Shown here piece after piece: positions 10,101 to 17,381 of a stretch of DNA of 64,000 nt (position 1 is the stretch's first letter; each line of letters begins with the position of its first letter). The stretch lies in assembly GCA_963643225.1 (NCBI GenBank), contig CAVIIX010000011.1:1-64000 (forward strand), given 5' to 3'. This stretch comes from UBA1258 sp963643225 (GTDB lineage Bacteria; Bacillota; Clostridia; Lachnospirales; Lachnospiraceae). A program made the translations under genes and the position numbers. The notes under the pieces were generated by a model. That model was not told the origin of the DNA and made no database searches. It saw only the letters and a list, made by a program, of their open reading frames with translations.

Positions 10101-11111
10101 GGCAATGACTTTGCTGCACAGGAAGGTGTTTCCTTTGACTTTACAGGCTCTGTAACAGATGTTTCTGAAAATGAACCTAACAACAATACCTTTACTTTCA
10201 CTTATAATCCTGGCACTAAGGCAGAGAACTACGACATTACAGTAACCTATGGTACACTTACAATTCTTCCCGTAAGAGACACAGTCGAGGTTACAGTAAG
10301 AGCAAATTCAGATACTGCACTTTATGACGGCGTGGCTCACACTGTAGGCGGATATGAATATGTAGGCGCTACAAATGATTTATACACAGAAAACTGCGTA
10401 GAATTTACGGGCGCTGATTTAACTGCTACAAACGCAGGAACCTATGCTTATGATTTGACTGATACAGACTTTAATAATGCAAGTGCGAACTTCTCAAACG
10501 TACACTTTATTGTTGAAGACGGTACACTTACAATTAACAGAAGACCTGTAACAGTTACAGCTAATGCCAACCTAAAGGTTGCAGGAGGCGAGGATCCTTC
10601 ACTTGGCGTAACAGTAACAAATTCAATTGAAAACGTTAATGCTTATGCATGGAGAGAGAGCGGTGAGGCTGTCGGCGAATACACAATATACATTACAATT
10701 GACGGCACATATCCTAACTACGATATTACCGTAGAAGAAGGCAGATTTACCATTTACGCTTCAGAGGAAAATGTTCCGGTTCCTCCGGTAACACCTGTTA
10801 CACCTGTTACACCTACACCTGTAACACCTGTAACACCTACACCTGTAGTTGAAGAGGAGACAGTTACAACTGAAACAACAGAAGCTCCTATTAATACTTC
10901 CGAGGAAGTTATCATAAACAACGATGCTACTCCAAAGGCAGGAGAAATTGATATTTACGATGAGAACGTTCCCAAAGCAACAGCTTCCCACTGCTTCATC
11001 CACTGGATTATCTTAGGAATTACACTTGTTGAAGCACTCTACACAATCTTACGTGCAATGCAGAACAAGCGTGAGCTTGATGATGAAACAGAAACTGCAA
11101 ACAATAACTAA
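4146..11111 (+). CDS. Giant cell-surface protein: vWA, InlB-like repeats, MBG-type repeats
   Basis: About 2321 residues, secreted and membrane anchored. A signal peptide (1-35, ending TYAA) precedes a von Willebrand A domain with MIDAS DISNS at 92-96 and a downstream LSDGEP motif. Residues about 595-1520 are repeated Listeria/Bacteroides-type modules (GYTFTGWD, NVTFK, YGT...P). Residues about 1614-2190 hold around five MBG/YDG-type modules (KVYDSTPLE, NYDIT...GTLTI). A Pro/Thr/Val linker (about 2212-2230) and a C-terminal membrane helix (HWIILGITLVEALYTIL) with a charged tail follow; there is no LPXTG motif. ATG 4146 is preferred because GGAG lies 8 bases upstream; a TTG six bases earlier is too close. 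Likely adhesion or matrix binding (inference). It is cotranscribed with the next small gene. Confidence 0.9.
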   Translation: MKNTRTKRALAFFMSVIITLTTFASDASLITTYAAGTGDSLTASTTTDEGLKITKSAKVDGEDVTLTFTVDGADGKKIIQTTSETAVVFVMDISNSMESRLKTAKNAAKEFATGLLKNDKVSVGVVSYGTYAYEEQALSKNADDITKKINKISIEGNKDKKDRNLGGTNLQAGIYYAEDMLKKSAAAKKIIVVLSDGEPTFNYKVTGISKDGFKANDGNDVYPYTFDYTETENTGTQQTYKGKITYKCTVTDVKSQRYLWGIEYTVSYEDEFGKTGTKTVYGDSKYKKGYEFYKTKTKTLDSGDAAISEAKLAKDAGIDIYSIAYDVDENSSASSVMFNVANKGDASNKYYYEATSKEGTNVSNAISAVLKSIQTSIEEKVKGAIGTSLVDDLPSYMTFDIEDSVNSALISEKKVKMDENSFTWDLGDLGSENSKTVIVKAKLDIDKMIEAYAKENNTTEAIVRAKMAEGTIEFNLNELVTLSYKDKDGTSKENTDINVSGKAGVPKTNILTYPYTIKYTVDGKASDDYPLVTGYGYEGEEINVELYSTSEAISDTKEITRGNEALTPENGELSFDIKKDSNGAANVITVALHSAIHKVIFMVDGQKYNEQDVPYGEAADAPTDPEMTGYTFTGWDTLFSNITTDTTVNANFTINKYNVTFNVYNADGTLNKQSKQYNDVSYGEEVKVPVVTLPDETAKSSYTGSGWRLNDAPADVTGNDTITVTQNAEYKYTISEETRKYTVNYFFKAADGTEKQVGSFDKFYGDTLGEAPDYSSLKTPETDEYKYAYSAWYTYKDCEEVAYNPDDTVIGTTNVYVKETSSKKLYTVGFVFEDYDGKTNEIFDTYAYGEITPSYPETLYTRKQNNDQYKYSYTLDKLADKVTGDVTYYVKETRTVNEYEVTLKVCDDGKEFIIAFGTYKYGHELKDIKNYEVKGKEGYTAKDIKWAWDDTYIVTGAATLTTYIEYDINEYNVTFKYELFDADSNVLVSTKKLDSIIVNHGKTLEDSYPDVTQTHDDDQYAYTLGDWDVDEKKEITGPTTVTIKETRVTNSYDVTFVVNYVEADGETPYAETETKTVSVKYGTAATAPNLPTPAELKEAQDKKYEYDYTVSGWNKDFTNITGKTTVTATVTREKIKYNVTFKIEGQVDFIATGVYGDVIDVPTIPQKDDDNIYTYKIKKDSWPEGSNYTITGDATFEASYTKNYIDYTITFVATNDFDINEDKQNITVGKKSDVHYDDMIVTTSEIVTDYEYRNWFKDDEKYDYELTDFADYYSVTEKNLIVYATWTRTPVNHTITYVIDDVSFNDTFAYGTKVTIKENPDKTGYDFKNWTWTKADGSSLEGAPDTMPEYDLVATASFEAKTYTVKVNYLEEGTENKVCEPNEVKVKFDTEYEITSPAVEHFTVKTNDAVKSGTFDREALTKAADGVLTLNAYYTRDFYTVRFFDCGSETEPIETQTVVYGSDATAPLEFNVPDTIVNGSYAKVYWFDKWSKDFTNVSKDLDVKAEYAFEDFYIAPSVTNDTASTIVGTDISGNLLDNDNNTVTFDPTENSDKTADIKVNEDGTFEVKAKAAGTKTVTVPYTYSNSYSNDHGTWVLSYEGRESLEITVYEPSTLTLSNKTVKYDGKEQKLDFNAEGFKNVTYTYGNKTTSEMPEFIDADTYTVTVNAEYEAGGKTYAAAPVSATLTIQKRNVVLTSASDTKTYDSTALTNKNVTVSGDGFADGEGAEYTVTGSQTVKGESANTFTYELTNKTKASNYDISTNEGTLTVNAISDRIVVTIAENSGSYEYDGREHSVEGYTVKSISGNDLYKESDFSFTGDEAHKIATGEAAGDYNLGIVASDFTNNNKNFENVTFIIEEGKLTITPFSQKVTVRISGDVNTVMYDGNAHNSSGYTVTGIDNEYLSENDIALAEGVEAKATLTDAGKQTMGLDAASFVNNNKNFSNVSFEVTDGYIEVTKRAIEIISKSGEKVYDSTPLEIKDVDLSGNDFAAQEGVSFDFTGSVTDVSENEPNNNTFTFTYNPGTKAENYDITVTYGTLTILPVRDTVEVTVRANSDTALYDGVAHTVGGYEYVGATNDLYTENCVEFTGADLTATNAGTYAYDLTDTDFNNASANFSNVHFIVEDGTLTINRRPVTVTANANLKVAGGEDPSLGVTVTNSIENVNAYAWRESGEAVGEYTIYITIDGTYPNYDITVEEGRFTIYASEENVPVPPVTPVTPVTPTPVTPVTPTPVVEEETVTTETTEAPINTSEEVIINNDATPKAGEIDIYDENVPKATASHCFIHWIILGITLVEALYTILRAMQNKRELDDETETANNN

Positions 11112-11125
11112 GGAGGATTCAGATC

Positions 11126-11368
11126 ATGGAAGAAAACAAAGAAGTAATGGAAGAAAATAAGAAAACCGTTAATAAGAAAGCAATCCTTGACTGGATCGTA
11201 TGCGCTATCGCGGTAATCGCCCTTGTTGTGTGCTACTTTTTCTGGGGCTGCCGGATGGACCTCTTTGCAACAGTGCTTGCAGCAGTTGTTGTCATCACAG
11301 GCACCTTCTTACTTCAGAAGCAGAACAAAAAAATCAAGGAGCTTAACGAAGCACAGGCTTCAGAATAA
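11126..11368 (+). CDS. Small membrane protein downstream of the surface protein
   Basis: 80 residues: a charged Glu/Lys-rich N-terminus, two adjoining hydrophobic helices (about 21-39 and 43-62) and a charged C-terminal tail (QKQNKKIKELNEAQ). It starts 14 bases after the stop of the giant surface protein, with AAGGAGG directly between, so the two are one operon. I do not recognise a family. A helper or anchor partner for the surface protein is plausible but unproven. Confidence 0.75.
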   Translation: MEENKEVMEENKKTVNKKAILDWIVCAIAVIALVVCYFFWGCRMDLFATVLAAVVVITGTFLLQKQNKKIKELNEAQASE

Positions 11369-11375
11369 ACAAATT

Positions 11376-11405
11376 AAAGGCCCGGCAATGCCGGGCCTTT
11401 TTTGT
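11376..11405 (+). terminator. Rho-independent terminator
   Basis: Stem GGCCCGGC/GCCGGGCC around a short AAT loop followed by TTTTTT. It closes the surface-protein operon and may also serve the convergent minus-strand gene, since AAA precedes the stem. Confidence 0.92.
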
Positions 11406-11434
11406 TGTATTTTTTGTTGTATTTAATAAAAGCA

Positions 11435-12613
11435 TTACTGATTCAGATACTCAAGATTTTTTTTGATTAAATCACATCGCTGCTCCACGCATTTAACGGA
11501 ACGGAGCGGATCGGAGGGTGTGTTAAATACATAGTCAACAAGCTTATCAACGGTGGTGGTGGCTACATGTAAACGGGTATCGGAGGAAGCATAATAGATA
11601 AACACTTCATTCTTTTCATTTACTATTAAACCGTTAGTGAAGCATACGTTTGATACGTCACCCACGCGTTCCTTGCCTCTTGGCCCTATTAAGAGCCCTG
11701 AGGGCTCAGCAATCACCCTTGAAGGATCCTTTAAATCTGTTGCAAAAGCATAGATTACATATCTTAAGCCTGCAGCTGTGTTTCTTACACCATGAGCTAT
11801 ATGAATCCAGCCCTTTTCTGTTTTAATGGGCACAGCACCGGCACCGTTCTTTGATTCTGTGATGGTGTGGTACTTTCTTAAAGAGGTCATTTTTTCTTCA
11901 TCTATAACAGCATGAGTTATGTCGTCGCAGAGACCGAAGCCTATGCCGCCGCCTGAACCTGTTTCAATAAAGTCATCCATTGGACGGGTATAGAAAGCAT
12001 ATTTTCCGTTTACAAATTCAGGATGAAGACATACGTTACGCTGCTGGGGAGAATTAAGTGTCACTAAATTAGGAAGACGCTCCCAGGTTTTTAAATCTTT
12101 TGTGCGAACAATGCCTGCGGCCGCAACCGCAGCCGACAAATCCTTGACGGAAGTATCCTTGCTTTCAGAGCAGAAAACACCGTAAATGTAGCCGTCTTCA
12201 TGCTGAGTCAGACGCATGTCGTATACGTTTGTTTCTTCAGGACAGGTATCCTCAAATAAAATGGGGTAATCCCAAAATTTAAAGCCGTCAACACCGTTAT
12301 CGGATTCTGCAATTGCAAAGAAGGATTTTCTGTCATCACCTTCAACTCTTGCAATTAAATAATATTTGCCGTTTAAATAAATAGCGCCGGAATTCATAAC
12401 GGCATTTATGCCTAGACGCTTTTCAAAATATGGATTTGTATCCGGATTTAAATCATACTGCCAAAAAATGGGAGCGTGTTCTCTTGTGAGTACCGGATAG
12501 AGGTATCTGTCGTAAATACCGTTATAAAAAGAATCATCAGGCTTGTTTTTTTGACTTATGAGGTCTTCGTATTTCTTTAATTCCTTATAATAGTTTTCGT
12601 GTAATTCTGCCAA
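11435..12613 (-). CDS. GH130 4-O-beta-D-mannosyl-D-glucose phosphorylase
   Basis: A 392-residue glycoside hydrolase family 130 enzyme. In the family it phosphorolyses beta-mannosyl-(1,4)-glucose to mannose 1-phosphate and glucose. Recognisable blocks are GINAVMNSGAI, YLIARVEGDDRKSFFA, YDMRLTQHEDGYIYGVFC, NVCLHPEFVNGKYAFYTRP and GAGAVPIKTEKGWIHIAHGV, close to the mannosylglucose-phosphorylase (GH130_1) branch. It starts at TTG 12613 with AAAGGAG seven bases upstream; no ATG fits better. It lies 12 bases after the cellobiose 2-epimerase gene, the classical pairing for beta-mannobiose breakdown. No transporter or mannanase is nearby. Acting on a related mannoside is the main alternative. Confidence 0.9.
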   Translation of the reverse strand: MAELHENYYKELKKYEDLISQKNKPDDSFYNGIYDRYLYPVLTREHAPIFWQYDLNPDTNPYFEKRLGINAVMNSGAIYLNGKYYLIARVEGDDRKSFFAIAESDNGVDGFKFWDYPILFEDTCPEETNVYDMRLTQHEDGYIYGVFCSESKDTSVKDLSAAVAAAGIVRTKDLKTWERLPNLVTLNSPQQRNVCLHPEFVNGKYAFYTRPMDDFIETGSGGGIGFGLCDDITHAVIDEEKMTSLRKYHTITESKNGAGAVPIKTEKGWIHIAHGVRNTAAGLRYVIYAFATDLKDPSRVIAEPSGLLIGPRGKERVGDVSNVCFTNGLIVNEKNEVFIYYASSDTRLHVATTTVDKLVDYVFNTPSDPLRSVKCVEQRCDLIKKNLEYLNQ

Positions 12614-12625
12614 GGCTTTTCTCCT

Positions 12626-13807
12626 TTATAGGTAATCTTTTTTTAACACTTCAAGGCACATACGGCCGTTATGATAAGGGCATTTCCAGGGTTCAACCAT
12701 GGGCTTTTCAGAATCAGGGGTGCCGTTTATGTCAACCTCTGAATACCATTCTCTAAATTTACCGCGATTGTCGATAATGTATTTTTTTATATATTCCCAG
12801 ACTGCCTCGGACGCCTTAAGATATTCTGAATGCGCGGGGGTCTTTTCATAGCCGTTTAAGAAACCGAGAAGTGTTTCTGCCTGTACCCACCATACTCTTG
12901 TGGTATTAACTACACCCCTATCGCATTCCATTGCAAGGGAGTGTCCGTCAAAAGCAACCTTGTAAATTTCTGAGCATAAATCCCTGGTGATAGGGTAAAT
13001 TAAATCCTTGTATTTTTTTTCATCAAGAACCTCAACGGTACGGTCGATGAGCCAGGAAGTCTCGATGTCGTGGCCGTAGGAGTGAAGGTCTAGGATGGTG
13101 TTATAATTTTTGTCAAAGAAAACCTCCTGACGGTGCAGGGCGGGATTGTAGATTTTTGAAGCAAAGGTATCAAGGATTTCTTCAAGCTTTTCCTTTACCT
13201 TAGGGTCGTTAGACACACGGTACAATTCTGTGTAGCCTTCAACGATGTGCAAAAGGGTATTCATGGTTTTGTCTGCCATGACACCGTTTTCTGAAAGAGC
13301 ATCATTGTCAATAACGTTAAATTCCCTGTCGAAAGCTTCCATATATCCCACTTCGTCGCGACACTTATCCTCGATAACGTTAAAAATTTCCTTTGCAAGC
13401 TTCAAAGCCTCAAGGTCGCCGCTTGCCTTGTAATAGGAAGAAAGTGCGTAAATTGCAAAGCCCTGATTGTAGGTGTGTTTCATGGTGTCCTCGGGCCTGC
13501 CGTCATAGGAGATGGTCCAGTAAATGCCACCGTTCTCACGGTCTAGGCAGTGGTCTTTCATAAATTCGTAGCCGTGGCGGGCTTCATCCAGAAGGGAATT
13601 GTCCTTAAGCGCCATGTAGGCATTTGAAAAGAACCAGGTGATGCGGCTGTTTAAAATGCAGCCCTTTACATATTTTTTGTCTAAATTAAGGCCGTAATCC
13701 ATGTAACCGTAGTAGCCGCCGTATTCGTTGTCGCGAAGAGCCTTCCAGAACGGGATTATGTCCTTGATTAAATGCTGTCTTATTTCTTCTTTCATGCTGT
13801 TGTTCAT
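12626..13807 (-). CDS. Cellobiose 2-epimerase (AGE family)
   Basis: 393 residues, (alpha/alpha)6-barrel epimerase. It converts the reducing-end glucose of cellobiose, or mannose of mannobiose, to its C2 epimer. Family blocks seen are IIPFWKALRDNEYGGYYGY, NSRITWFFSNAY, HTYNQGFAIYALS, SYGHDIETSWLIDRT and RVWWVQAETLLGFLNGY, including the His, Arg and Trp residues expected in the active site. I prefer ATG 13807, which has GGGGA seven bases upstream; a GTG at 13828 is also in frame. It feeds 4-O-mannosyl-glucose to the phosphorylase gene that follows. Confidence 0.9.
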   Translation of the reverse strand: MNNSMKEEIRQHLIKDIIPFWKALRDNEYGGYYGYMDYGLNLDKKYVKGCILNSRITWFFSNAYMALKDNSLLDEARHGYEFMKDHCLDRENGGIYWTISYDGRPEDTMKHTYNQGFAIYALSSYYKASGDLEALKLAKEIFNVIEDKCRDEVGYMEAFDREFNVIDNDALSENGVMADKTMNTLLHIVEGYTELYRVSNDPKVKEKLEEILDTFASKIYNPALHRQEVFFDKNYNTILDLHSYGHDIETSWLIDRTVEVLDEKKYKDLIYPITRDLCSEIYKVAFDGHSLAMECDRGVVNTTRVWWVQAETLLGFLNGYEKTPAHSEYLKASEAVWEYIKKYIIDNRGKFREWYSEVDINGTPDSEKPMVEPWKCPYHNGRMCLEVLKKDYL

Positions 13808-13874
13808 TGCGTTGTCCCCAATAATCACTTTGTACAGGCTGCAAAGGAAAATACTTTGGCACCCTGAATTTGCG

Positions 13875-13963
13875 TTTTGTTAAGTTACAGAAAATGAATT
13901 TTTTGCATTTCCTTTGGCTAGGATACTGTTTTCTTTTGCCAAAATACATTTTGTTAAGTTACA
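13875..13963. promoter_or_regulatory. Paired direct repeats upstream of the mannan genes and cysE
   Basis: The 15-mer TTTTGTTAAGTTACA occurs at 13875-13889 and 13949-13963, starts 74 bp apart, in the divergent region between the epimerase and cysE. CTTTGGC/GCCAAAA-type inverted pieces lie between and beside them. Placement fits an operator pair for a sugar-responsive regulator (inference). Confidence 0.45.
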
Positions 13964-14070
13964 TAAAAACAATACCTAAGAACATTATAATGTACTAAAA
14001 ATAATATGCAAGTGGAATATTCATAAAAATGGTGGTAAAATAGATTAGCAAATTTTTGAAGGATACTAAA

Positions 14071-14733
14071 ATGGGATTTATAAAAGAAGTTAAGGAAGAA
14101 ATTAAGATAATAAAAGAGCGTGACCCTGCTATTCACACAAGCTCTGAGGTGTTTTTATATCCAAGCTTTAAGGTAATGTTAAGCTACAGAAGGGCCCATA
14201 AGCACTATTTAAAGGGGCATTATTTCAGAGCACGTCTTATTTCACAGCGTGCCGCGCGACGTACAGGCATTGAAATTCACCCGGGGGCTCAGATTGGAAA
14301 GGGACTTTTTATCGACCACGGTAATGGCGTTATAATAGGAGAGACTACCATAATCGGTGACAACTGTACACTTTACCAGGGCGTCACCCTTGGAGGTACC
14401 GGTAAGGAACAGGGCAAGCGTCATCCTACTCTTGGCAACAACGTAATGGTGTCGGCAGGCGCAAAAGTGCTTGGTTCCTTTAAAATAGGCGACAATGTTA
14501 AAATCGGAGCAGGCTCGGTGGTGCTTGAAGAGGTGCCGGCTAACTGCACGGTAGTGGGCGTGCCGGGTCGAATCGTGCGACGCAATAACGCAACTCTTCC
14601 GCAGGATGAGCTTAACCAGGTTGACTTACCAGACCCTGTAAGAGAGGATATTGTGGCGCTTCAGCAGGCCAATTCCGAGCTTATTAACAGAGTTTTAGAG
14701 CTTGAGAGCAAAGTCAGGGAGCTTTCAAAATAA
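14071..14733 (+). CDS. cysE: Serine O-acetyltransferase
   Basis: 220-residue left-handed beta-helix acetyltransferase. It makes O-acetylserine from serine and acetyl-CoA, the first step of cysteine synthesis. An alpha-helical N-terminus (about 1-65) leads to hexapeptide repeats with IDHGNGVIIGETTIIGDN, GVTLGGTGK and VVGVPGRIV, all diagnostic. The C-terminus has a short coiled-coil tail (LQQANSELINRVLELESK). ATG 14071 follows AAGGA; an in-frame TTG at 14056 is less likely. Its stop overlaps the start of the next gene (TAATG). Confidence 0.95.
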   Translation: MGFIKEVKEEIKIIKERDPAIHTSSEVFLYPSFKVMLSYRRAHKHYLKGHYFRARLISQRAARRTGIEIHPGAQIGKGLFIDHGNGVIIGETTIIGDNCTLYQGVTLGGTGKEQGKRHPTLGNNVMVSAGAKVLGSFKIGDNVKIGAGSVVLEEVPANCTVVGVPGRIVRRNNATLPQDELNQVDLPDPVREDIVALQQANSELINRVLELESKVRELSK

Positions 14734-15161
14734 TGGATTTAGAAATATACAGTAAAATTAAAGCTGAATTTGACCTAAGCGGTATTAAACCAAACGAGCT
14801 GTCTCCCTTGATACTTGCACATATCGGCGACGCGGTTTATGAGGTGGTGATAAGGACGATTGAATTATCAAAAGGAAACCGCCCCATGCAGAGGCTTCAT
14901 AAGGATACGGCGAGGTTTGTAAATGCCAGGGCTCAGGCAGAACTTATAGATAAAATAATGGATTTATTAACAGAAGAAGAACTGACCCAGTATAAACGCG
15001 GAAGAAACGCAAAGTCAGGGTCGGTTGCCAAAAACGCGTCGGTTTCAGACTATCGTAAAGCTACGGGCTTTGAAGCGTTGATGGGTTATCTGTATCTTAA
15101 TAATAAAAACGAAAGAATGCTTGAATTGATAAAAGAAGGAATAAAGGATGCTAAAGAATGA
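14733..15161 (+). CDS. mrnC: Mini-ribonuclease III
   Basis: 142 residues: an RNase III catalytic domain without the double-stranded RNA-binding domain, which matures 23S rRNA precursors. Motifs are LILAHIGDAVYE (the family's catalytic Asp region), NRPMQRLHKDTARFVNARAQ and ATGFEALMGYLYL. It overlaps cysE by one base and rlmB by 14 bases. In Bacillus-type gene order cysS lies between cysE and mrnC; it is missing here. Confidence 0.94.
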   Translation: MDLEIYSKIKAEFDLSGIKPNELSPLILAHIGDAVYEVVIRTIELSKGNRPMQRLHKDTARFVNARAQAELIDKIMDLLTEEELTQYKRGRNAKSGSVAKNASVSDYRKATGFEALMGYLYLNNKNERMLELIKEGIKDAKE

Positions 15162-15891
15162 ATCGCAGATTGAAGGACGCAATGCAGTCCTTGAAGCTTT
15201 TAAGGCAGGAAAAACAATAGACAGATTATACGTGCTGGACGGCTGCCAGGATGGCCCCGTGCTTTCGATTAAAAGGGAAGCGAAAAAGCAGGACACTTTA
15301 ATTAAATATGTAGAGAAGGAAAGACTCGATCAGATGTCGGAGACAGGTCATCATCAGGGAGTTATCGCTGTAAGTGCCGCTTATGATTATTCAAAGCTTG
15401 AGGATATTTTTTCTTTGGCAGAAAAAAAGGGTGAACCACCCTTTATTATAATACTTGATAACATCGAGGATCCTCACAATTTAGGAGCCATAATCCGTAC
15501 TGCCAATCTTGTGGGCGCTCATGGGGTTATTATTCCTAAAAACAGAGCGGTCGGCTTAACTGCAACGGTGGCTCGTACTTCAGCAGGTGCTTTAAATTAC
15601 ACTCCTGTTGTGAAGGTTACGAATATTACAAAGACAATTGAAGAATTAAAGGAAAGAGGACTTTGGTTTGTGTGTGCAGATATGGACGGCGAGCTTATGT
15701 ACGACATTAATTTAACCGGTCCTATCGGCCTTGTAATCGGCAACGAAGGCGAGGGCGTAAGCCGGCTTGTAAAAGAAAACTGCGACTTTGTGGCAAGAAT
15801 CCCCATGAAGGGCGATATAGATTCTTTAAATGCATCTGTGGCTATGGGAGTGTTGAGCTTTGAGATTGCAAGACAGCGACTTAAAAAATAA
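15148..15891 (+). CDS. rlmB: 23S rRNA (guanosine-2'-O-)-methyltransferase RlmB
   Basis: 247-residue SPOUT-class methyltransferase using S-adenosylmethionine on 23S rRNA. An N-terminal substrate-binding domain (QIEGRNAVLEAFKAGKTIDRLYV) is followed by the trefoil-knot domain: DNIEDPHNLGAIIRTA, GLVIGNEGEGVSRLV and IPMKGDIDSLNASVA, the three SpoU motifs. Translation is probably coupled to mrnC (14-base overlap), and sigH starts inside its last codons. Confidence 0.95.
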   Translation: MLKNESQIEGRNAVLEAFKAGKTIDRLYVLDGCQDGPVLSIKREAKKQDTLIKYVEKERLDQMSETGHHQGVIAVSAAYDYSKLEDIFSLAEKKGEPPFIIILDNIEDPHNLGAIIRTANLVGAHGVIIPKNRAVGLTATVARTSAGALNYTPVVKVTNITKTIEELKERGLWFVCADMDGELMYDINLTGPIGLVIGNEGEGVSRLVKENCDFVARIPMKGDIDSLNASVAMGVLSFEIARQRLKK

Positions 15892-16507
15892 ATATAATGA
15901 TGCTACCGACGAGGAATTAATACAGAGACTTCGGGACGGAGAGGACGGCGTCACGGAATACATTTTGGATAAATACAAAAACCTCGTGCGCTCGAAGGCA
16001 AAATCCATGTACATTCTGGGGGGCGACTCTGACGATTTGATTCAGGAGGGCATGATAGGGCTTTACAAGGCTATGCGTGACTACGATTTCGGACGGGACG
16101 CAAGCTTTTTTACTTTTGCAGAATTATGCATTACGCGTCAGCTATACACTGCGGTTTCTGCGTCGGACAGAAAGAAGCATATGCCACTAAACAGAGCTAT
16201 TTCCTTAAGTCAGAGCCTTGTAAATGAGGAATCGGACGGCGAAGGCGGCTCTTTGTCGCTTGATGAAATTTTGTCTATCGATCTTGATAATCCGGAAAGC
16301 ATCATGATAGATAAAGAAAACGTTGAGGCTATTGAAAATTTTATCGATACGGAGCTTTCTGAATTTGAACGTGAGGCGGTGGAGCTTTATTTGACCGGTA
16401 TGAGCTATGTGCAGATTGCAAGGGTTTTGGGACGTGATGAAAAATCAACCGATAATGCACTGCAGAGAGCCAAGGGGAAAATCAAAAGAGCAATTTTAAA
16501 AGAATAA
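15860..16507 (+). CDS. sigH: RNA polymerase sigma-H factor
   Basis: 215 residues, sigma-70 family. Region 2 is clear (SDDLIQEGMIGLYKAMRDYDF, FFTFAELCITRQL) and so is region 4 (FEREAVELYLTGMSYVQIARVLG, then a helix-turn-helix). The YNDATDEELIQRLRDGEDG start and the cysE-mrnC-rlmB neighbourhood fit SigH, the transition-state and sporulation sigma factor. It begins at TTG 15860, inside rlmB (32-base overlap), with GGGAG nine bases upstream; TTG 15866 is an alternative. Such a start implies coupling to rlmB and low output. Confidence 0.9.
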   Translation: MRLQDSDLKNKYNDATDEELIQRLRDGEDGVTEYILDKYKNLVRSKAKSMYILGGDSDDLIQEGMIGLYKAMRDYDFGRDASFFTFAELCITRQLYTAVSASDRKKHMPLNRAISLSQSLVNEESDGEGGSLSLDEILSIDLDNPESIMIDKENVEAIENFIDTELSEFEREAVELYLTGMSYVQIARVLGRDEKSTDNALQRAKGKIKRAILKE

Positions 16508-16539
16508 TCAGGGATAACCAATAGCTAAGGAGGGAATTT

Positions 16540-16827
16540 ATGAATTTTAATTTTAACGAATTTGTGGAAAAACTTGAAGAAGGTGGCGAAAAGGCGTTAA
16601 CAAAGGGAAGAGCCGCCAAGGATATATTGTCATTAAAGGGTCAGATAAGCTCCTGTGAGGATGTCATCAACAGAAGCTATTCGGCACTTGGGCGCAAATA
16701 CTTTGAAAAATTTAAGGATAATAACGAGGACCCTGATTTTTCAAAATTCATTAAAGACATTTTGAATGCAGAAAATGCCATTAAAGAGCTTGAAGGAAAA
16801 ATAGAGGATATTAAGAGCAATTCTTAA
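16540..16827 (+). CDS. Small helical protein of unknown function
   Basis: 95 residues, highly charged, predicted almost entirely helical with heptad-like spacing in the C-terminal third (ILNAENAIKELEGKIEDI). It contains ISSCEDVINRSYSALGRKYFEKF, which resembles short Clostridial proteins annotated only as hypothetical. No membrane segment or signal peptide. AGGAGGG lies upstream of ATG 16540. It is likely in the sigH operon. Confidence 0.75.
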   Translation: MNFNFNEFVEKLEEGGEKALTKGRAAKDILSLKGQISSCEDVINRSYSALGRKYFEKFKDNNEDPDFSKFIKDILNAENAIKELEGKIEDIKSNS

Positions 16828-16841
16828 ATTAAGAGGTAACA

Positions 16842-17312
16842 ATGAAAGGTTTATTAGATTTTTGGAACAATACGGTGCTTATCTGCGCCATTTCAGGCTG
16901 GCTGTCAGCCCAGATTCTTAAGACTATAATTTACGCCTGCGTAAATAAAAATTTCAGAGGAGAGAGACTTTTCGGTGCAGGGGGCATGCCCAGTTCACAT
17001 TCCTCCTTAGTCTGTTCGCTCTCCACATCAATTTTAATCGTGTATGGTATAGGAAGCGTTGAATTTGCAATATGCGTAATCTTTGCCTTTATTACCATGT
17101 ATGATGCCATGGGCGTAAGAAGAGAAACCGGCAATCAGGCAAAGGTTTTAAATGAGATGATGGAATCCTTTAAGAAGATGGGTGATAAGAATTTAACCTA
17201 TGATGACAAGCTTAAGGAATTTATCGGGCACACACCGATTCAGGTGCTTGTTGGCATGATTTTAGGAATTGTGCTGGCAGTGGTGATATGTGCTGTAAGA
17301 GGGTATATATAA
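16842..17312 (+). CDS. Divergent PAP2 family membrane protein (DUF212/YuiD-like)
   Basis: 156 residues with about four membrane helices. The diagnostic stretch GAGGMPSSHSSLVCSLST and the later YDAMGVRRETGNQAKVLNEM identify the divergent PAP2/YuiD family, related to acid phosphatases of the phosphatidate phosphatase fold (SSH and the later Arg). The true substrate is unknown. It follows the preceding small gene by 14 bases and ends at a strong terminator. Confidence 0.9.
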   Translation: MKGLLDFWNNTVLICAISGWLSAQILKTIIYACVNKNFRGERLFGAGGMPSSHSSLVCSLSTSILIVYGIGSVEFAICVIFAFITMYDAMGVRRETGNQAKVLNEMMESFKKMGDKNLTYDDKLKEFIGHTPIQVLVGMILGIVLAVVICAVRGYI

Positions 17313-17346
17313 AAAATGCTCCGCCACAGGCGGAGCGTTTTTTATA
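17311..17346 (+). terminator. Rho-independent terminator
   Basis: AAAAAATGCTCCGCC, a short ACAG loop region, then GGCGGAGCGTTTTTT. The A-tract on the 5' side and T-tract on the 3' side make it usable from both directions between convergent genes. Confidence 0.92.
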
Positions 17347-17381
17347 TATTCGGCGTTTAAGTTTAGCAAGCGAAACTATTT

